A stretch of 64,000 nucleotides of DNA, taken from assembly GCF_003752175.1 (NCBI RefSeq), contig NZ_RJVF01000008.1:372001-436000 (forward strand). The letters run 5' to 3'. Origin of the DNA: Comamonas sp. BIGb0124. Lineage in GTDB: Bacteria; Pseudomonadota; Gammaproteobacteria; Burkholderiales; Burkholderiaceae_C. Within the stretch, counting starts at the first letter, position 1, and the number at the start of each line of letters is the position of its first letter. The notes below the pieces were generated by a model that saw only the letters and a program-made list of their open reading frames with translations, made no database searches and was not told the DNA's origin. A program made the position numbers and the translations under genes. Positions 25,297 to 33,479 of this stretch are shown here, piece by piece.

Positions 25297-26151
25297 TCCA
25301 CGACGCCATGCCCTGCATGGCAGTCGCCCCACCCTCTTCATGCGGACGATCGCGATGATCGGCGGCGATCCGCACGCCGGTTGCGGCATTGCGGGCCAGA
25401 CACTCCGGCCGCCAGTCGTTTCCGGTTTGCCGCGATAGCTTTCCAGTCCTTCCGTTCGAGTCGCCTTTCCGAGGCCTGAACTCGACGGACCGAGGTATGA
25501 ACAAATGCGGTCCATGGACCGCATTGATAGACCCGGATATCTTGGGCAAGCCTGGCGGCCGCCAGCGGATACCCCTACTCCCCCACAGCCTACTCGACGC
25601 CAGCGGCACTGAAGCCGCTGCGCGCGGATCGTGCATGCCCGGGTTCAGGCAAGCGGCGCTGAATTTCGCAGGCCTTTCGCCGCCCTGCCCGTCCAGGGTC
25701 GAAAACGGCCCGGCCGACAGCGCGGCCAAATGGATTAATACCAAAACTCTATACCCCGGATTTCGACAGCTCATACCGTCCGGGCGCGAGCCCATCTTCG
25801 GGCGGATGGCGTATGAAACGGGTTCAATTTCAAACCCCTTGAAGATCATTCCCCGCGCAAATGGGCTATTTTTTCAAAAAATCGCCCAGACGCTCGTTCT
25901 TCCTCGCCCAAAAGCCAGACCGCGAATGCCAAAGTACACACCCGCGGTCGGAATGAATCATTTCATTCTATTGAATGTCAAATAGTGTCTCAAGGGCAAA
26001 CCTATCGTCCGCACGCCGCTATTATTTCAACCCATCCCACCGGGAATTCCCATCCGCCCCTGCTCATCGATCCCTGACAGCAACCTCAAGAGAAACGCCG
26101 ATCCACCTCACGGAACCCTCGATCCGAGCCATCACGAACCGGAGACAAACC
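25297..26151. other. Large intergenic region with dyad sequences
   Basis: This 855-bp gap before the oxidase cluster has long open frames on both strands, but their translations are low-complexity and unrecognisable, so I call no gene. It holds a 7-bp hairpin right after the SDR (25305-25321, GCCATGC/GCATGGC, no T-run), a 22-bp perfect palindrome (25504-25525) and an AT-rich dyad (25863-25887). The last 300 bp are AT-richer and probably carry the promoter of the downstream cluster. Confidence 0.5.
25504..25525. promoter_or_regulatory. 22-bp perfect palindrome, probable operator
   Basis: The half-site AATGCGGTCCA is followed directly by its exact reverse complement, with no spacer. A GTCCATGGAC core inside a perfect dyad is like operator sites of GntR/FCD or TetR proteins. 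It lies 208 bp after the SDR gene and about 630 bp before the oxidase cluster, so which gene it serves is unclear. Confidence 0.5.
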
Positions 26152-26850
26152 ATGAAACGTATCTTCTCGCAAATCAAGACGCGCATCGACGCCATCGAGA
26201 GCCATCCCCTGTTTCGCGATGTCCATACCCTCGAAGCCGAACAGATACCCAGCATGATGAAGGTATGGGCACCGATGTTCATTCACCTCAGCATGACCTT
26301 CCGGGATGTCAATCGGATGTTCTATGCCTACTTGCAGCCGCGCGATGCCTATGAGCGCGAGATCACGGCCCATGCCGACGTCGACGCGACGCACTGGCGC
26401 TTCCTGCTGGACGACCTCAAGACCATCGGAAACGACGACGATCCCTGTTTTTATGAAGAGCACCTGAAACAGATCTGGTCAGATGCGGGTGCTCCCATTC
26501 GCCGCTACATGTATGCCCTGGTCGTGCGGGCCCAGAGTTGTGGTGAATCACCCTATTTGCGGGTCGCCTCGATGGAATCGGGAGAGGCGACCGTCAAGCT
26601 GTTTTTTGCGACCACGCGGCTGATGGCCGGTCGTTTCAAGCAGGTGACTGGAAAAACCCTGAAATACTTCGGAGAGGATCACATCCGAAGTGAAATCGAC
26701 CACGCCGTCGACACCCCTCTTTTCGAAAAGATCACGATCGACGACACCACGGCCACAACGGCCTTGACACTGGTCGACGCCCATTTCGACAAGTTCAAGG
26801 AATTTCTCGACGCCAAATACTTCATCACGTTCGGCAAGGAGACGGCATGA
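26152..26850 (+). CDS. Haem-oxygenase-like probable di-iron oxidase (HDO-type 'iron-containing redox enzyme')
   Basis: A 232-residue, all-helical soluble protein. Helix text HADVDATHWRFLLDDL (residues 74-89), ASMESGEATVKLFF (139-152) and YFGEDHIRSEIDHAV (172-186) places candidate metal ligands D78-x2-H81, E142/E145 and H177-x3-E181-x2-H184. That is the pattern of haem-oxygenase-fold di-iron enzymes such as UndA, BesC, SznF and CADD, with Asp in place of the usual first Glu. Such enzymes catalyse O2-dependent N-oxygenation, C-C cleavage or desaturation. A GGAG ribosome site lies before ATG 26152. The stop overlaps the flavoprotein start (ATGA), so the two are probably translated together. The substrate is unknown. 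Confidence 0.75.
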   Translation: MKRIFSQIKTRIDAIESHPLFRDVHTLEAEQIPSMMKVWAPMFIHLSMTFRDVNRMFYAYLQPRDAYEREITAHADVDATHWRFLLDDLKTIGNDDDPCFYEEHLKQIWSDAGAPIRRYMYALVVRAQSCGESPYLRVASMESGEATVKLFFATTRLMAGRFKQVTGKTLKYFGEDHIRSEIDHAVDTPLFEKITIDDTTATTALTLVDAHFDKFKEFLDAKYFITFGKETA

Positions 26851-28424
26851 GAATCGCCATCATCGGTGCGGGCCCGTCGGGTCTCTGTGCAGCGAAGGAA
26901 ATCCGCCAATCCAATCCTGCTGCAAGCGTGACCGTATTCGAGTCCGAGAGCCGTCTGGGAGGAACCTTTGCGCGCTGTCATGCCCACTTGACGATGGTCA
27001 ACAATCCCATGCTCGTGAGTTTCAGCGATTTCCCGGCAGCATGGACATTGCCGGCGTTGAAAATGTGGTCAGCACAAGAATATGTCGATTACCTCGAGCG
27101 CTATGCGCAGAAAAACGGCATCGAGCACCTGATCACATTCAACAGCCAAGTTCTGAAGGCGCGCTTGAGCGACGGAATCTGGCGTCTCGTGATTCGGCAA
27201 GGGAGACGTGAATCCCGTTTGGATTTCGACTATCTGGTGGTCTGCGCCGGCAGCAATTACATGCCGTCGTGTCCCGAAATTCCCGGGCACACCGATTTTG
27301 ACGGCGAGATCGTCCACGCCTCCAGCGTGAAGAATCCGGCCCTTTTCAAGGGGCGCCGTGTCCTCTTGATGGGCTTGGGAGAAACGGGCTCCGATCTCAG
27401 CGAACTGATCGCCGAGCACTCGGCCGCGACCCATCTGTCGATCCGACGCGGACCCGGTTATCTGATCCCGCGCTATCACGACACGAGACCCACCGATCTG
27501 GACACCTCGAGGCTGTACCACAGCCTGCCCAGCGGCATCGATGCCACGCGACTGGGCTGGCTGCTGAGATGCAAGCGGAGGATCGAGAGGAATCGGCTCA
27601 GAAGTCCGCACGACCGGGCGGTACAGCGCCGCGCCGACGAGCTGAATCACGAATGGACCGAAACGCGGTCCCTGGGCCCTTTTCGACGGGCATCGACCAA
27701 GAGTTGCGGTTTCATCCACGCCGAACTGAAGGGCCGGGTGCGGCTCCATCCTGCGGTCACACGGCTGGAAAAGAGCGCGGCGTGTTTCTCCGACGGCAGC
27801 CGTTGTGAGGTCGATGTGGTCATCGCCTGCACGGGCTACAAGCAGGCCTTTCCGTTCTTCGATCAAGCCCTGCAGGGCCGACTGGTTTCAAGCAACCGCC
27901 TCTACAACTACATGTTCCTGCCGGGCCTGCACGACAAGCTGGCTTTCGTCGGTTATGTACGCCCGGCGGTCGGAACGGTCCCGGCGCTGACGGAATTGCA
28001 AAGCCGGCTGCTCGCCCGGTTTCTCCAAGGGGAGCTCGTGCTGCCGCCGGCCGATGAGATGCATGCGGCGATCCAGGTCCAGCAGCAGATGGCGAAAACG
28101 CAGTTTCCAGCCGACTTCGAACGGGTGGGGCATCTGGTGGACTACTACGGACTGCTGAAAAGTCTGGCGACTCAACTCGGTGTCATGCCCAGGCAATGGA
28201 CCTTGCTGGTGTGTGCGCCACGGGTGTGGTTCAAGGTGAATTTTTCGTTTCTTTGCCCTGCGGCTTTCAGGCTGAACGGCCCGGGCCATACCTACGCCCA
28301 GGCATGCTCGGCACTCAAAGCGATGCCGACCATGCCCGTGTCCATTCTGGCGATCGAAGGCTTGACCTATCTGATCTGCGCGGGATTGTCGAGGCTCGGA
28401 TTTCGCCAGTTCCGCATGCGCTGA
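26847..28424 (+). CDS. FMO-like FAD/NADPH-dependent monooxygenase
   Basis: A 525-residue flavoprotein. The FAD-binding GAGPSG is at residues 7-12 and the NADPH-binding GLGETG at 176-181. Between them FDGEIVHASSVKN resembles the FMO/BVMO fingerprint F-x-G-x3-H-x3-[YF], with small changes. CTGYKQAFPFFD is the usual ATG-like late motif. Family members N- or S-oxygenate, or insert oxygen next to carbonyls. The C-terminal 60 residues include hydrophobic stretches (VSILAIEGLTYLICAGL) that could touch membrane. It overlaps the di-iron oxidase gene by 4 bp and is 131 bp before the P450 gene. Confidence 0.87.
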   Translation: MRIAIIGAGPSGLCAAKEIRQSNPAASVTVFESESRLGGTFARCHAHLTMVNNPMLVSFSDFPAAWTLPALKMWSAQEYVDYLERYAQKNGIEHLITFNSQVLKARLSDGIWRLVIRQGRRESRLDFDYLVVCAGSNYMPSCPEIPGHTDFDGEIVHASSVKNPALFKGRRVLLMGLGETGSDLSELIAEHSAATHLSIRRGPGYLIPRYHDTRPTDLDTSRLYHSLPSGIDATRLGWLLRCKRRIERNRLRSPHDRAVQRRADELNHEWTETRSLGPFRRASTKSCGFIHAELKGRVRLHPAVTRLEKSAACFSDGSRCEVDVVIACTGYKQAFPFFDQALQGRLVSSNRLYNYMFLPGLHDKLAFVGYVRPAVGTVPALTELQSRLLARFLQGELVLPPADEMHAAIQVQQQMAKTQFPADFERVGHLVDYYGLLKSLATQLGVMPRQWTLLVCAPRVWFKVNFSFLCPAAFRLNGPGHTYAQACSALKAMPTMPVSILAIEGLTYLICAGLSRLGFRQFRMR

Positions 28425-28455
28425 CCTTTTTTTGGACGCCGCACGGTCAGCCCCT

Positions 28456-28479
28456 GCCCGTCTCCAGGAACAGACGGGC
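28456..28479 (+). promoter_or_regulatory. Hairpin between the flavoprotein and P450 genes
   Basis: A perfect 8-bp stem (GCCCGTCT / AGACGGGC) with an 8-base loop lies in the 131-bp gap between the two genes. No T-run follows, so it is not a standard terminator. It may mark an RNA processing or stability element that separates expression of the two gene pairs. Confidence 0.35.
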
Positions 28480-28555
28480 TCTCTGCACGCTGCATGCAGG
28501 CCCGGCCCGTGCGCTGTCTGTACTTCGGCTCCACAACCTCGATTGCTCATCCATC

Positions 28556-29785
28556 ATGAAGTCGCTCGACATCGATCCCTTTTCATCGGCCAACCTGGCC
28601 GATCCCGAGCCCTTTCAACGGGCGCTGCATGAGGCGGGTGCGGTCGCCTGGTTGACTCGGTACAAGATCTACGCAACGGGTCGATTCGATATCGCCCAGT
28701 GCATCCTGAACGATCCGGGTTCATTCATCTCGGGAGAAGGCGTGGGCCTGGCCGATGAAAGAGCGACGCAGGGCCTGCCAGACGGGCAGTCCGAGAACAT
28801 CTCGACCTCTCATCGAAAACGCACACCGCTGGTCGAGGAGGACGGGCAGACGCACCTCGAGAACCGTGCCGCGCTCGACGTGGTACTGAATGCCTCGACC
28901 ATCAAGGCGATCACGGCCGAGTCGAACCGCATTGCACTGGGGCTGCTGGAGCCGCTGCTTGAAAAAGGTCGGTTCGATGCGATTGGCGAATGGGTGATTC
29001 CTGTCGTGCTGCAGGCCTTCCCGGACGCCTACGGCGTCGTGCCCGAGGGTCGGGACAATTTGCTGGCACTGGGGGAGTTGGCCTTGAACTCGCTCGGACC
29101 TCGCAACGCGAATTTCATGGCCTCGGCCGCACGGTTTCCGCAGATCAAGCGATGGCTGCAACATGCTTTGCCGGTCGACGAGATGGATGGTGGAAAGATT
29201 GGGCGTCGCATCCATGACGAGGCCTTGCGCAAAGGAAAAAGCGCAGCCGATGCCCAAAGCCTGATCCAGGCGGTGCTGATCTCCGGCATCGACACCACGG
29301 TGGCGGGTATTTCCAACACGCTGCACTGCCTTGCGGAACGGCCGGATCAATGGCGTTGGGTGGTGCAGCGCCCCGAGCTGGCCATCAGGGCTTTCGAAGA
29401 GGCCATGCGGATCGCACCGCCTGTCCAGATGTGTTACCGCCTGCTGGCCGTCGACTGCGCGCTCGACGGAATGCGGCTGAACAGCGGGGCACGAATCATG
29501 ATCCACCTTGGCGCTGCCTCTCGCGATCCACGGCACTTTCCCGAGCCTGGGCGATTCGACGTTCGGAGAAGCTCGCGGGACACCTTGTCTTTCGGCGCCG
29601 GCCTCCATCGCTGCGTGGGGCGTGCCCTGGCGCGCGGACAGGCCGAGGGCATGATCAGGGCGCTGGCGAGCCGCGCCGACGAGATCGGTTGTGAAAAACC
29701 CGTCACCTTTCTGCCGAACAACACGCTCCGGCGGCCGACCGAGCTGCTGATGAACGTGTCGCAAGCGCGGGAGAAACGCCCATGA
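28556..29785 (+). CDS. Cytochrome P450, CYP199-like
   Basis: A 409-residue soluble bacterial P450. The I-helix oxygen-activation motif is ISGIDTTVAG, the ExxR is EEAMR, and the haem loop FGAGLHRCVGRALAR has ligand Cys353. The overall text (PDAYGV, EGRDNLLALGELALNSLGPRNA, LHCLAERPDQW, NNTLRRPTELLMNV) resembles CYP199A enzymes, which demethylate or hydroxylate para-substituted benzoates. A small aromatic acid substrate is therefore a reasonable guess. No ferredoxin or ferredoxin reductase gene is near, so redox partners must come from elsewhere. Its stop overlaps the antiporter start (ATGA at 29782-29785). Confidence 0.92.
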   Translation: MKSLDIDPFSSANLADPEPFQRALHEAGAVAWLTRYKIYATGRFDIAQCILNDPGSFISGEGVGLADERATQGLPDGQSENISTSHRKRTPLVEEDGQTHLENRAALDVVLNASTIKAITAESNRIALGLLEPLLEKGRFDAIGEWVIPVVLQAFPDAYGVVPEGRDNLLALGELALNSLGPRNANFMASAARFPQIKRWLQHALPVDEMDGGKIGRRIHDEALRKGKSAADAQSLIQAVLISGIDTTVAGISNTLHCLAERPDQWRWVVQRPELAIRAFEEAMRIAPPVQMCYRLLAVDCALDGMRLNSGARIMIHLGAASRDPRHFPEPGRFDVRRSSRDTLSFGAGLHRCVGRALARGQAEGMIRALASRADEIGCEKPVTFLPNNTLRRPTELLMNVSQAREKRP

Positions 29786-30987
29786 CCGGCACCGAAGTCT
29801 TTCTTCTCGCCATGGCCTTGGTACTCGGCGCACCCTATCTGCTCTGGCGTCTCGGCCGTACCGAGTCCATCGCACCGTTGGTCGTCATTCAGATCCTGTC
29901 GGGCGTTGCACTCGGGCCCGGCGTGCTCGGTGCGTGGCAGCCCGAGGTCTTCGCCCTGATGTTCGGTCCTCGGGTCATTCAATCGATCGACGGCATGGCC
30001 ATCTGGGCCGTGACGCTGTTTGTGTGGATTGCGGGTCTCGAACTGGATCTGCGGCAGGTCTGGCACGCCAAGCAGGAGAATTTCACCGCCGCCGCACTGC
30101 TGCTGATCGTGCCGCTCGCCTTCGGCTCGCTCGCGGCAGCCGGGCTGCTTCAGTGGAGCGGCTGGAAGGGAGACGCGGCCGAGGACTGGCAATTCGTGCT
30201 CGGCATCGGCATGTCGTGTGCCGTGACCGCCTTGCCCATCCTGATGCTGTTCATGCAGAAACTCGGCATTCTCAGGACACCGCTCGGACAGCGCGTGCTG
30301 CGGTACTCCAGCCTCGACGACATCGCCATCTGGGCCGTTCTGGCCTTGATCCTGATGGAATGGAACCGACTGGGCCTGCAGCTTCTTTTCCTGCTCGCTT
30401 TTGCCGTGGCCAGTTTTTTCATGCGCCGGCTGATCGTCCGGGTGCCCGAAGGCGACCGGTGGTACCTGGCCTTGATCTGGCTGCCGCTGTGTGCTTTCGG
30501 CGCCGATGCATCGGGCCTGCACTTCATGGTCGGCGCGTTCCTGGCCGGGGTGGTGCTGGATGCCGCCTGGTTCAACGAAGCCAGGGTGGATGCCGTTCGC
30601 GAAAACATCCTTCTGATCCTGATGCCCGTGTTTTTTCTGAGTACGGGCCTGCGTACCCACTGGCAAAGCGACAGCCTGGCCGTGATCGTGGTGGCCGTTG
30701 TCCTGCTGCTTGCCGCCATCTCGGGAAAACTGATCGGGGCCCGAATGGCCGGACGCTTGCTGGGTTGGCAGCCGTCCGAAGCCTCGGTGATCGGGTGGCT
30801 GCTGCAAAGCAAGGCGCTGATCATGATCATTTTTGCCAATGTGCTGGCAGACCGGCAACTGATCTCCTCGAACACATTCGCTTCGCTGCTGTTCATGGCG
30901 GTCGGCAGCACGATGCTGACGATGCCTTGCGTGAGCGCCATCTTGCGCGGCCGCCGGGCTGCAGCGCAAAGCATCCCGCATCGCTGA
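29782..30987 (+). CDS. Cation:proton antiporter (CPA2-type Na+/H+ exchanger domain)
   Basis: A 401-residue inner-membrane protein with about 11-12 hydrophobic segments, starting with VFLLAMALVLGAPYLLW. It contains typical CPA2 stretches such as WIAGLELDLRQVWHAK, SSLDDIAIWAVLALILM (with the paired acidic residues of the transport site) and ADASGLHFMVGAFLAGVVL. No RCK/TrkA-N domain follows, so it is the short form. The 4-bp overlap with the P450 gene means coupled translation, which is unusual for a housekeeping antiporter. It may relieve a pH or ion load, or export a charged product of the pathway; the latter is speculation. Confidence 0.85.
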   Translation: MTGTEVFLLAMALVLGAPYLLWRLGRTESIAPLVVIQILSGVALGPGVLGAWQPEVFALMFGPRVIQSIDGMAIWAVTLFVWIAGLELDLRQVWHAKQENFTAAALLLIVPLAFGSLAAAGLLQWSGWKGDAAEDWQFVLGIGMSCAVTALPILMLFMQKLGILRTPLGQRVLRYSSLDDIAIWAVLALILMEWNRLGLQLLFLLAFAVASFFMRRLIVRVPEGDRWYLALIWLPLCAFGADASGLHFMVGAFLAGVVLDAAWFNEARVDAVRENILLILMPVFFLSTGLRTHWQSDSLAVIVVAVVLLLAAISGKLIGARMAGRLLGWQPSEASVIGWLLQSKALIMIIFANVLADRQLISSNTFASLLFMAVGSTMLTMPCVSAILRGRRAAAQSIPHR

Positions 30988-31039
30988 TGCAGGGCCTCGA
31001 CCCGAGGCCGTGATGCCATGCCAACCGGTCACGTCAACC

Positions 31040-31066
31040 GATCCAACAGATCCAACAGATCCAACC
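31040..31066 (+). repeat. Three tandem 9-bp repeats before an SDR gene
   Basis: GATCCAACA occurs twice and then GATCCAACC, head to tail, ending 13 bp before the SDR start at 31079. Such units can change copy number by slippage and would alter the spacing of a leader region. No further copies were seen. Confidence 0.7.
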
Positions 31067-31078
31067 GAAAGAAAGCCT

Positions 31079-31828
31079 ATGCGACGCTTCGATCAAAAAG
31101 TGGTTCTCGTCACGGGGGGCAGCAGCGGCATCGGTTTTGCCGCAGCAAGAGCCTTCATCGACGAAGGCGCCAGGGTGGTGATCACCGGCCGCGACCCCGG
31201 CCGCCTCGATGCGGCCAGAATCAGCCTGGGCGACCATGCCATCGGCATCCGCAATGCCACCGGCTCCGCGGCGGCGGCGGCAGAGCTTGCCGATTCCCTG
31301 GCCTCGGCCCGACTTCACCTCGATGCCGTGTTTCTGAACTCGGGCATCGCCCGTCTGGCACCGTTGAGCAGCGTCACGGAAGCGCTGTGGGCCGAGGTGT
31401 TCGACGTCAATGCGCGGGGGCCTTTTTTCCAGATCCAGGCCCTGCGCGCCCGTCTCAACGACGGCGCCTCCATCGTCCTGAACGGTTCGGTCAACGCCCA
31501 CGTCGGCATGGACATGTCATCGGTGTATGCAGCCAGCAAGGCTGCGCTGATCTCGCTGGCACGCACGCTGTCCAAAGAGCTGATGGCACAAGGGGTGCGC
31601 GTCAATGTGGTCAGCCCCGGCCCGGTGGAAACGCCGCTGTTCGGCAAGCTCGGGATGGCTGCGGAGCGTCTGGAGCTGGCCAAAGCGCATATCCGGCAGA
31701 TGGTGCCGCTGGGCCGGTTTGCCCGAGCCGAAGAGATCGCAGCCACGGTTCTGCATCTCGCCGCCGCCGAATCCTCATTCATCGTCGGCAGCGAGATCCT
31801 GGTGGACGGCGGCATGAGCCAGCTCTAG
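31079..31828 (+). CDS. SDR-family oxidoreductase (classical)
   Basis: A 249-residue NAD(P)-dependent dehydrogenase/reductase. It has the glycine motif TGGSSGIGFA near residue 12, an NSG in place of NAG (LNSGIA), the catalytic Ser in LNGSVNAHVG, Tyr and Lys in YAASKAALISLA, and the end VGSEILVDGGMSQL. The basic residue in ITGRDPGRLDA after the second strand suggests NADP(H). ATG 31079 was chosen because the coding pattern starts there; the upstream open frame consists of 9-bp repeats. It lies 91 bp after the antiporter gene and may complete the oxidase cluster. It is a close paralogue of the SDR at 33563. Confidence 0.88.
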   Translation: MRRFDQKVVLVTGGSSGIGFAAARAFIDEGARVVITGRDPGRLDAARISLGDHAIGIRNATGSAAAAAELADSLASARLHLDAVFLNSGIARLAPLSSVTEALWAEVFDVNARGPFFQIQALRARLNDGASIVLNGSVNAHVGMDMSSVYAASKAALISLARTLSKELMAQGVRVNVVSPGPVETPLFGKLGMAAERLELAKAHIRQMVPLGRFARAEEIAATVLHLAAAESSFIVGSEILVDGGMSQL

Positions 31829-31859
31829 GCCGAGCTTCGGCGCAAGGACGAACCGCTCG

Positions 31860-32885
31860 TCAGTGGCTCGCGCCGGCTTCGACATACGGCACCCGGCCTT
31901 CGACGGGATGGCCGGGGTCGGTGTAGCCCGGGGTCGAGGCGTGGCCGGCCGCCACCAGGCGGTTGACCAGATCCTCGTCTTCGGCGGTGAAGCGGTAGTC
32001 GAGCGCCTTGACATAACCTTCCCACTGCTCGAAGGTGCGGGGCCCGGCAATCGCCGAGGTGATGAGCTGGTTGTTCAGCACCCAGGCCACGGCGAAGTCG
32101 GTGGGGGTGATGCCGCGCTCTGCCGTGTGCCGGCGGATCTCCTCGGCGATCTCGATGGATTCGATGCGCCATTCGGTCTCGAGCAGACGCTTGTCCTTGC
32201 GGGCAGCGCGCGAGCCCTCTTCGGCGTCGCCGCAGGTGGGGTACTTGGCGGTCAGCACGCCGCGCGCCAGCGGGCTGTACGAGACCACGCCCAGACCGTA
32301 AGCGGCAGCTGCCGGCAGTTGCTCGGCTTCGGCCGTGCGATTGACCAGGTTGTAGAGCGGCTGGCTGGCAATCGGGCGGTCGATGCCTTCGGCGTCGGCC
32401 AGGTGAGCGACTTCGGCGATGCGCCAGCCACGGAAGTTGGACAGGCCGAAATAACGAACCTTGCCGGCGCGGACCAGGTCGCCGATGGCCCGCACGGCTT
32501 CACCCAGCGGCGCATCGAAATCTGCGCGATGGAAGTACAGCAGGTCGATGTAGTCGGTTCCCAGGCGGCGCAGGCTGCCTTCCACGGCTTCGATGATCCA
32601 CTTGCGCGAGGTGCCGCGGCGGTTCGGGCCGTCGCCCAGTGCGTTGCCGAACTTGGTGGCCAACACCCAGTCGTCGCGGTCCTTCTGCAGCGCGCGGCCC
32701 ACGACTTGCTCGGTGATGCCCTTCTGGTAGACATCGGCCGTGTCGATGAAATTGACGCCCTGCGATTTGGCACGGGCGATGATCTCGTGGGAAGTGGCCT
32801 CGTCCGTCGGGCCGCCGAACATCATGGTGCCCAAAGCGAGACGGGAAACTTTGAGGCCGCTGCGGCCCAGGTATCGGTAAGTCAT
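31860..32885 (-). CDS. Aldo/keto reductase
   Basis: A 341-residue (beta/alpha)8-barrel NADPH-dependent carbonyl reductase. The catalytic tetrad is visible: Asp and Tyr in DTADVYQKG, Lys in LATKFG, and His in LYFHRADFD. The coenzyme-binding end includes SAIAGPRTFEQW. The start MTYRYLGRSGLKV at 32885 has a GAGAGGAA ribosome site 9 bp ahead. It converges on the SDR at 31079 with a 31-bp gap and is transcribed away from the region holding the HxlR gene on the same strand. Substrate unknown; relatives reduce aldehydes and quinone-like carbonyls. Confidence 0.9.
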   Translation of the reverse strand: MTYRYLGRSGLKVSRLALGTMMFGGPTDEATSHEIIARAKSQGVNFIDTADVYQKGITEQVVGRALQKDRDDWVLATKFGNALGDGPNRRGTSRKWIIEAVEGSLRRLGTDYIDLLYFHRADFDAPLGEAVRAIGDLVRAGKVRYFGLSNFRGWRIAEVAHLADAEGIDRPIASQPLYNLVNRTAEAEQLPAAAAYGLGVVSYSPLARGVLTAKYPTCGDAEEGSRAARKDKRLLETEWRIESIEIAEEIRRHTAERGITPTDFAVAWVLNNQLITSAIAGPRTFEQWEGYVKALDYRFTAEDEDLVNRLVAAGHASTPGYTDPGHPVEGRVPYVEAGASH

Positions 32886-32985
32886 GGCACGGATTCCTCT
32901 CAAGAAAAGCCGGGTGCGATCAGCACCCAAACCCTGTATTACAAGACCAGACGCGCACGAGGCCTCGCTCGATTTTCAGCCATGC

Positions 32986-33477
32986 TTATGCAGCGGCCAG
33001 CCTCGGGGACTCTGCCGGGCTCGCCTGGGTCAGGCTGGGGGCATGTTCACGCATCCAGTCCGCCAGCAGGTCGAGCGTGGGGCGCAGCGAGGCACCCAGC
33101 GGCGTGATGCGGTATTCGACGCGCGGCGGCACTTCGGCATATGCCGTGCGCTGCAGCAGCCCCCGCTGCTCGAACTGCCTCAACTGCCGGGTCAGTTCTT
33201 TCTGTGTGATGGGACGGACGGCACGTTGCAATTCGTTGAAGCGAATGGGGGCATCGCTCACGATCAGCCGATACAGGATGGGAATGGCCCATTTGCCCGA
33301 GATCAGGTTGACGAAGGTGACCATGGGACACGGCCCGGCCTCCAGTGCTGCGAGATCGGCGGGTGGGCGCGGATCGGGCACCACCTGCCCGCCGCGGACC
33401 ACACGGCGAGCCGGGACGGGGCGGTCGGCGTGCGCGTCTTGCAGGCGAAGCGTGTGCATGGGTGTTCTGTCGGCCAC
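32986..33477 (-). CDS. HxlR-family transcriptional regulator
   Basis: A 163-residue winged-helix protein. The HxlR core is clear: ISGKWAIPILYRLI, FNELQRAV, ITQKELTRQLRQFEQRGLLQR and EVPPRVEYRITPLGASL. These regulators often sense electrophiles or quinones and control adjacent reductases. The GTG at 33477 fits best because an AAAAGGA ribosome site lies 7 bp ahead; an ATG six codons in is an alternative. It is divergent from the SDR at 33563, and the shared intergenic region holds a strong inverted repeat. The aldo/keto reductase lies 100 bp downstream on the same strand. Confidence 0.9.
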   Translation of the reverse strand: MADRTPMHTLRLQDAHADRPVPARRVVRGGQVVPDPRPPADLAALEAGPCPMVTFVNLISGKWAIPILYRLIVSDAPIRFNELQRAVRPITQKELTRQLRQFEQRGLLQRTAYAEVPPRVEYRITPLGASLRPTLDLLADWMREHAPSLTQASPAESPRLAAA

Positions 33478-33479
33478 TC

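Noticed and set aside
25305-25321. Hairpin after the SDR gene as an intrinsic terminator
   Set aside because: The 7-bp stem with a 3-base loop is perfect but there is no following T-run, so I only mention it in the intergenic entry.
25389-25985. Open frame of 198 codons (and an opposing one, 25259-25849) in the large intergenic gap
   Set aside because: No recognisable domain, odd composition, no ribosome site, and it spans the palindrome and the AT-rich dyad; more likely non-coding.
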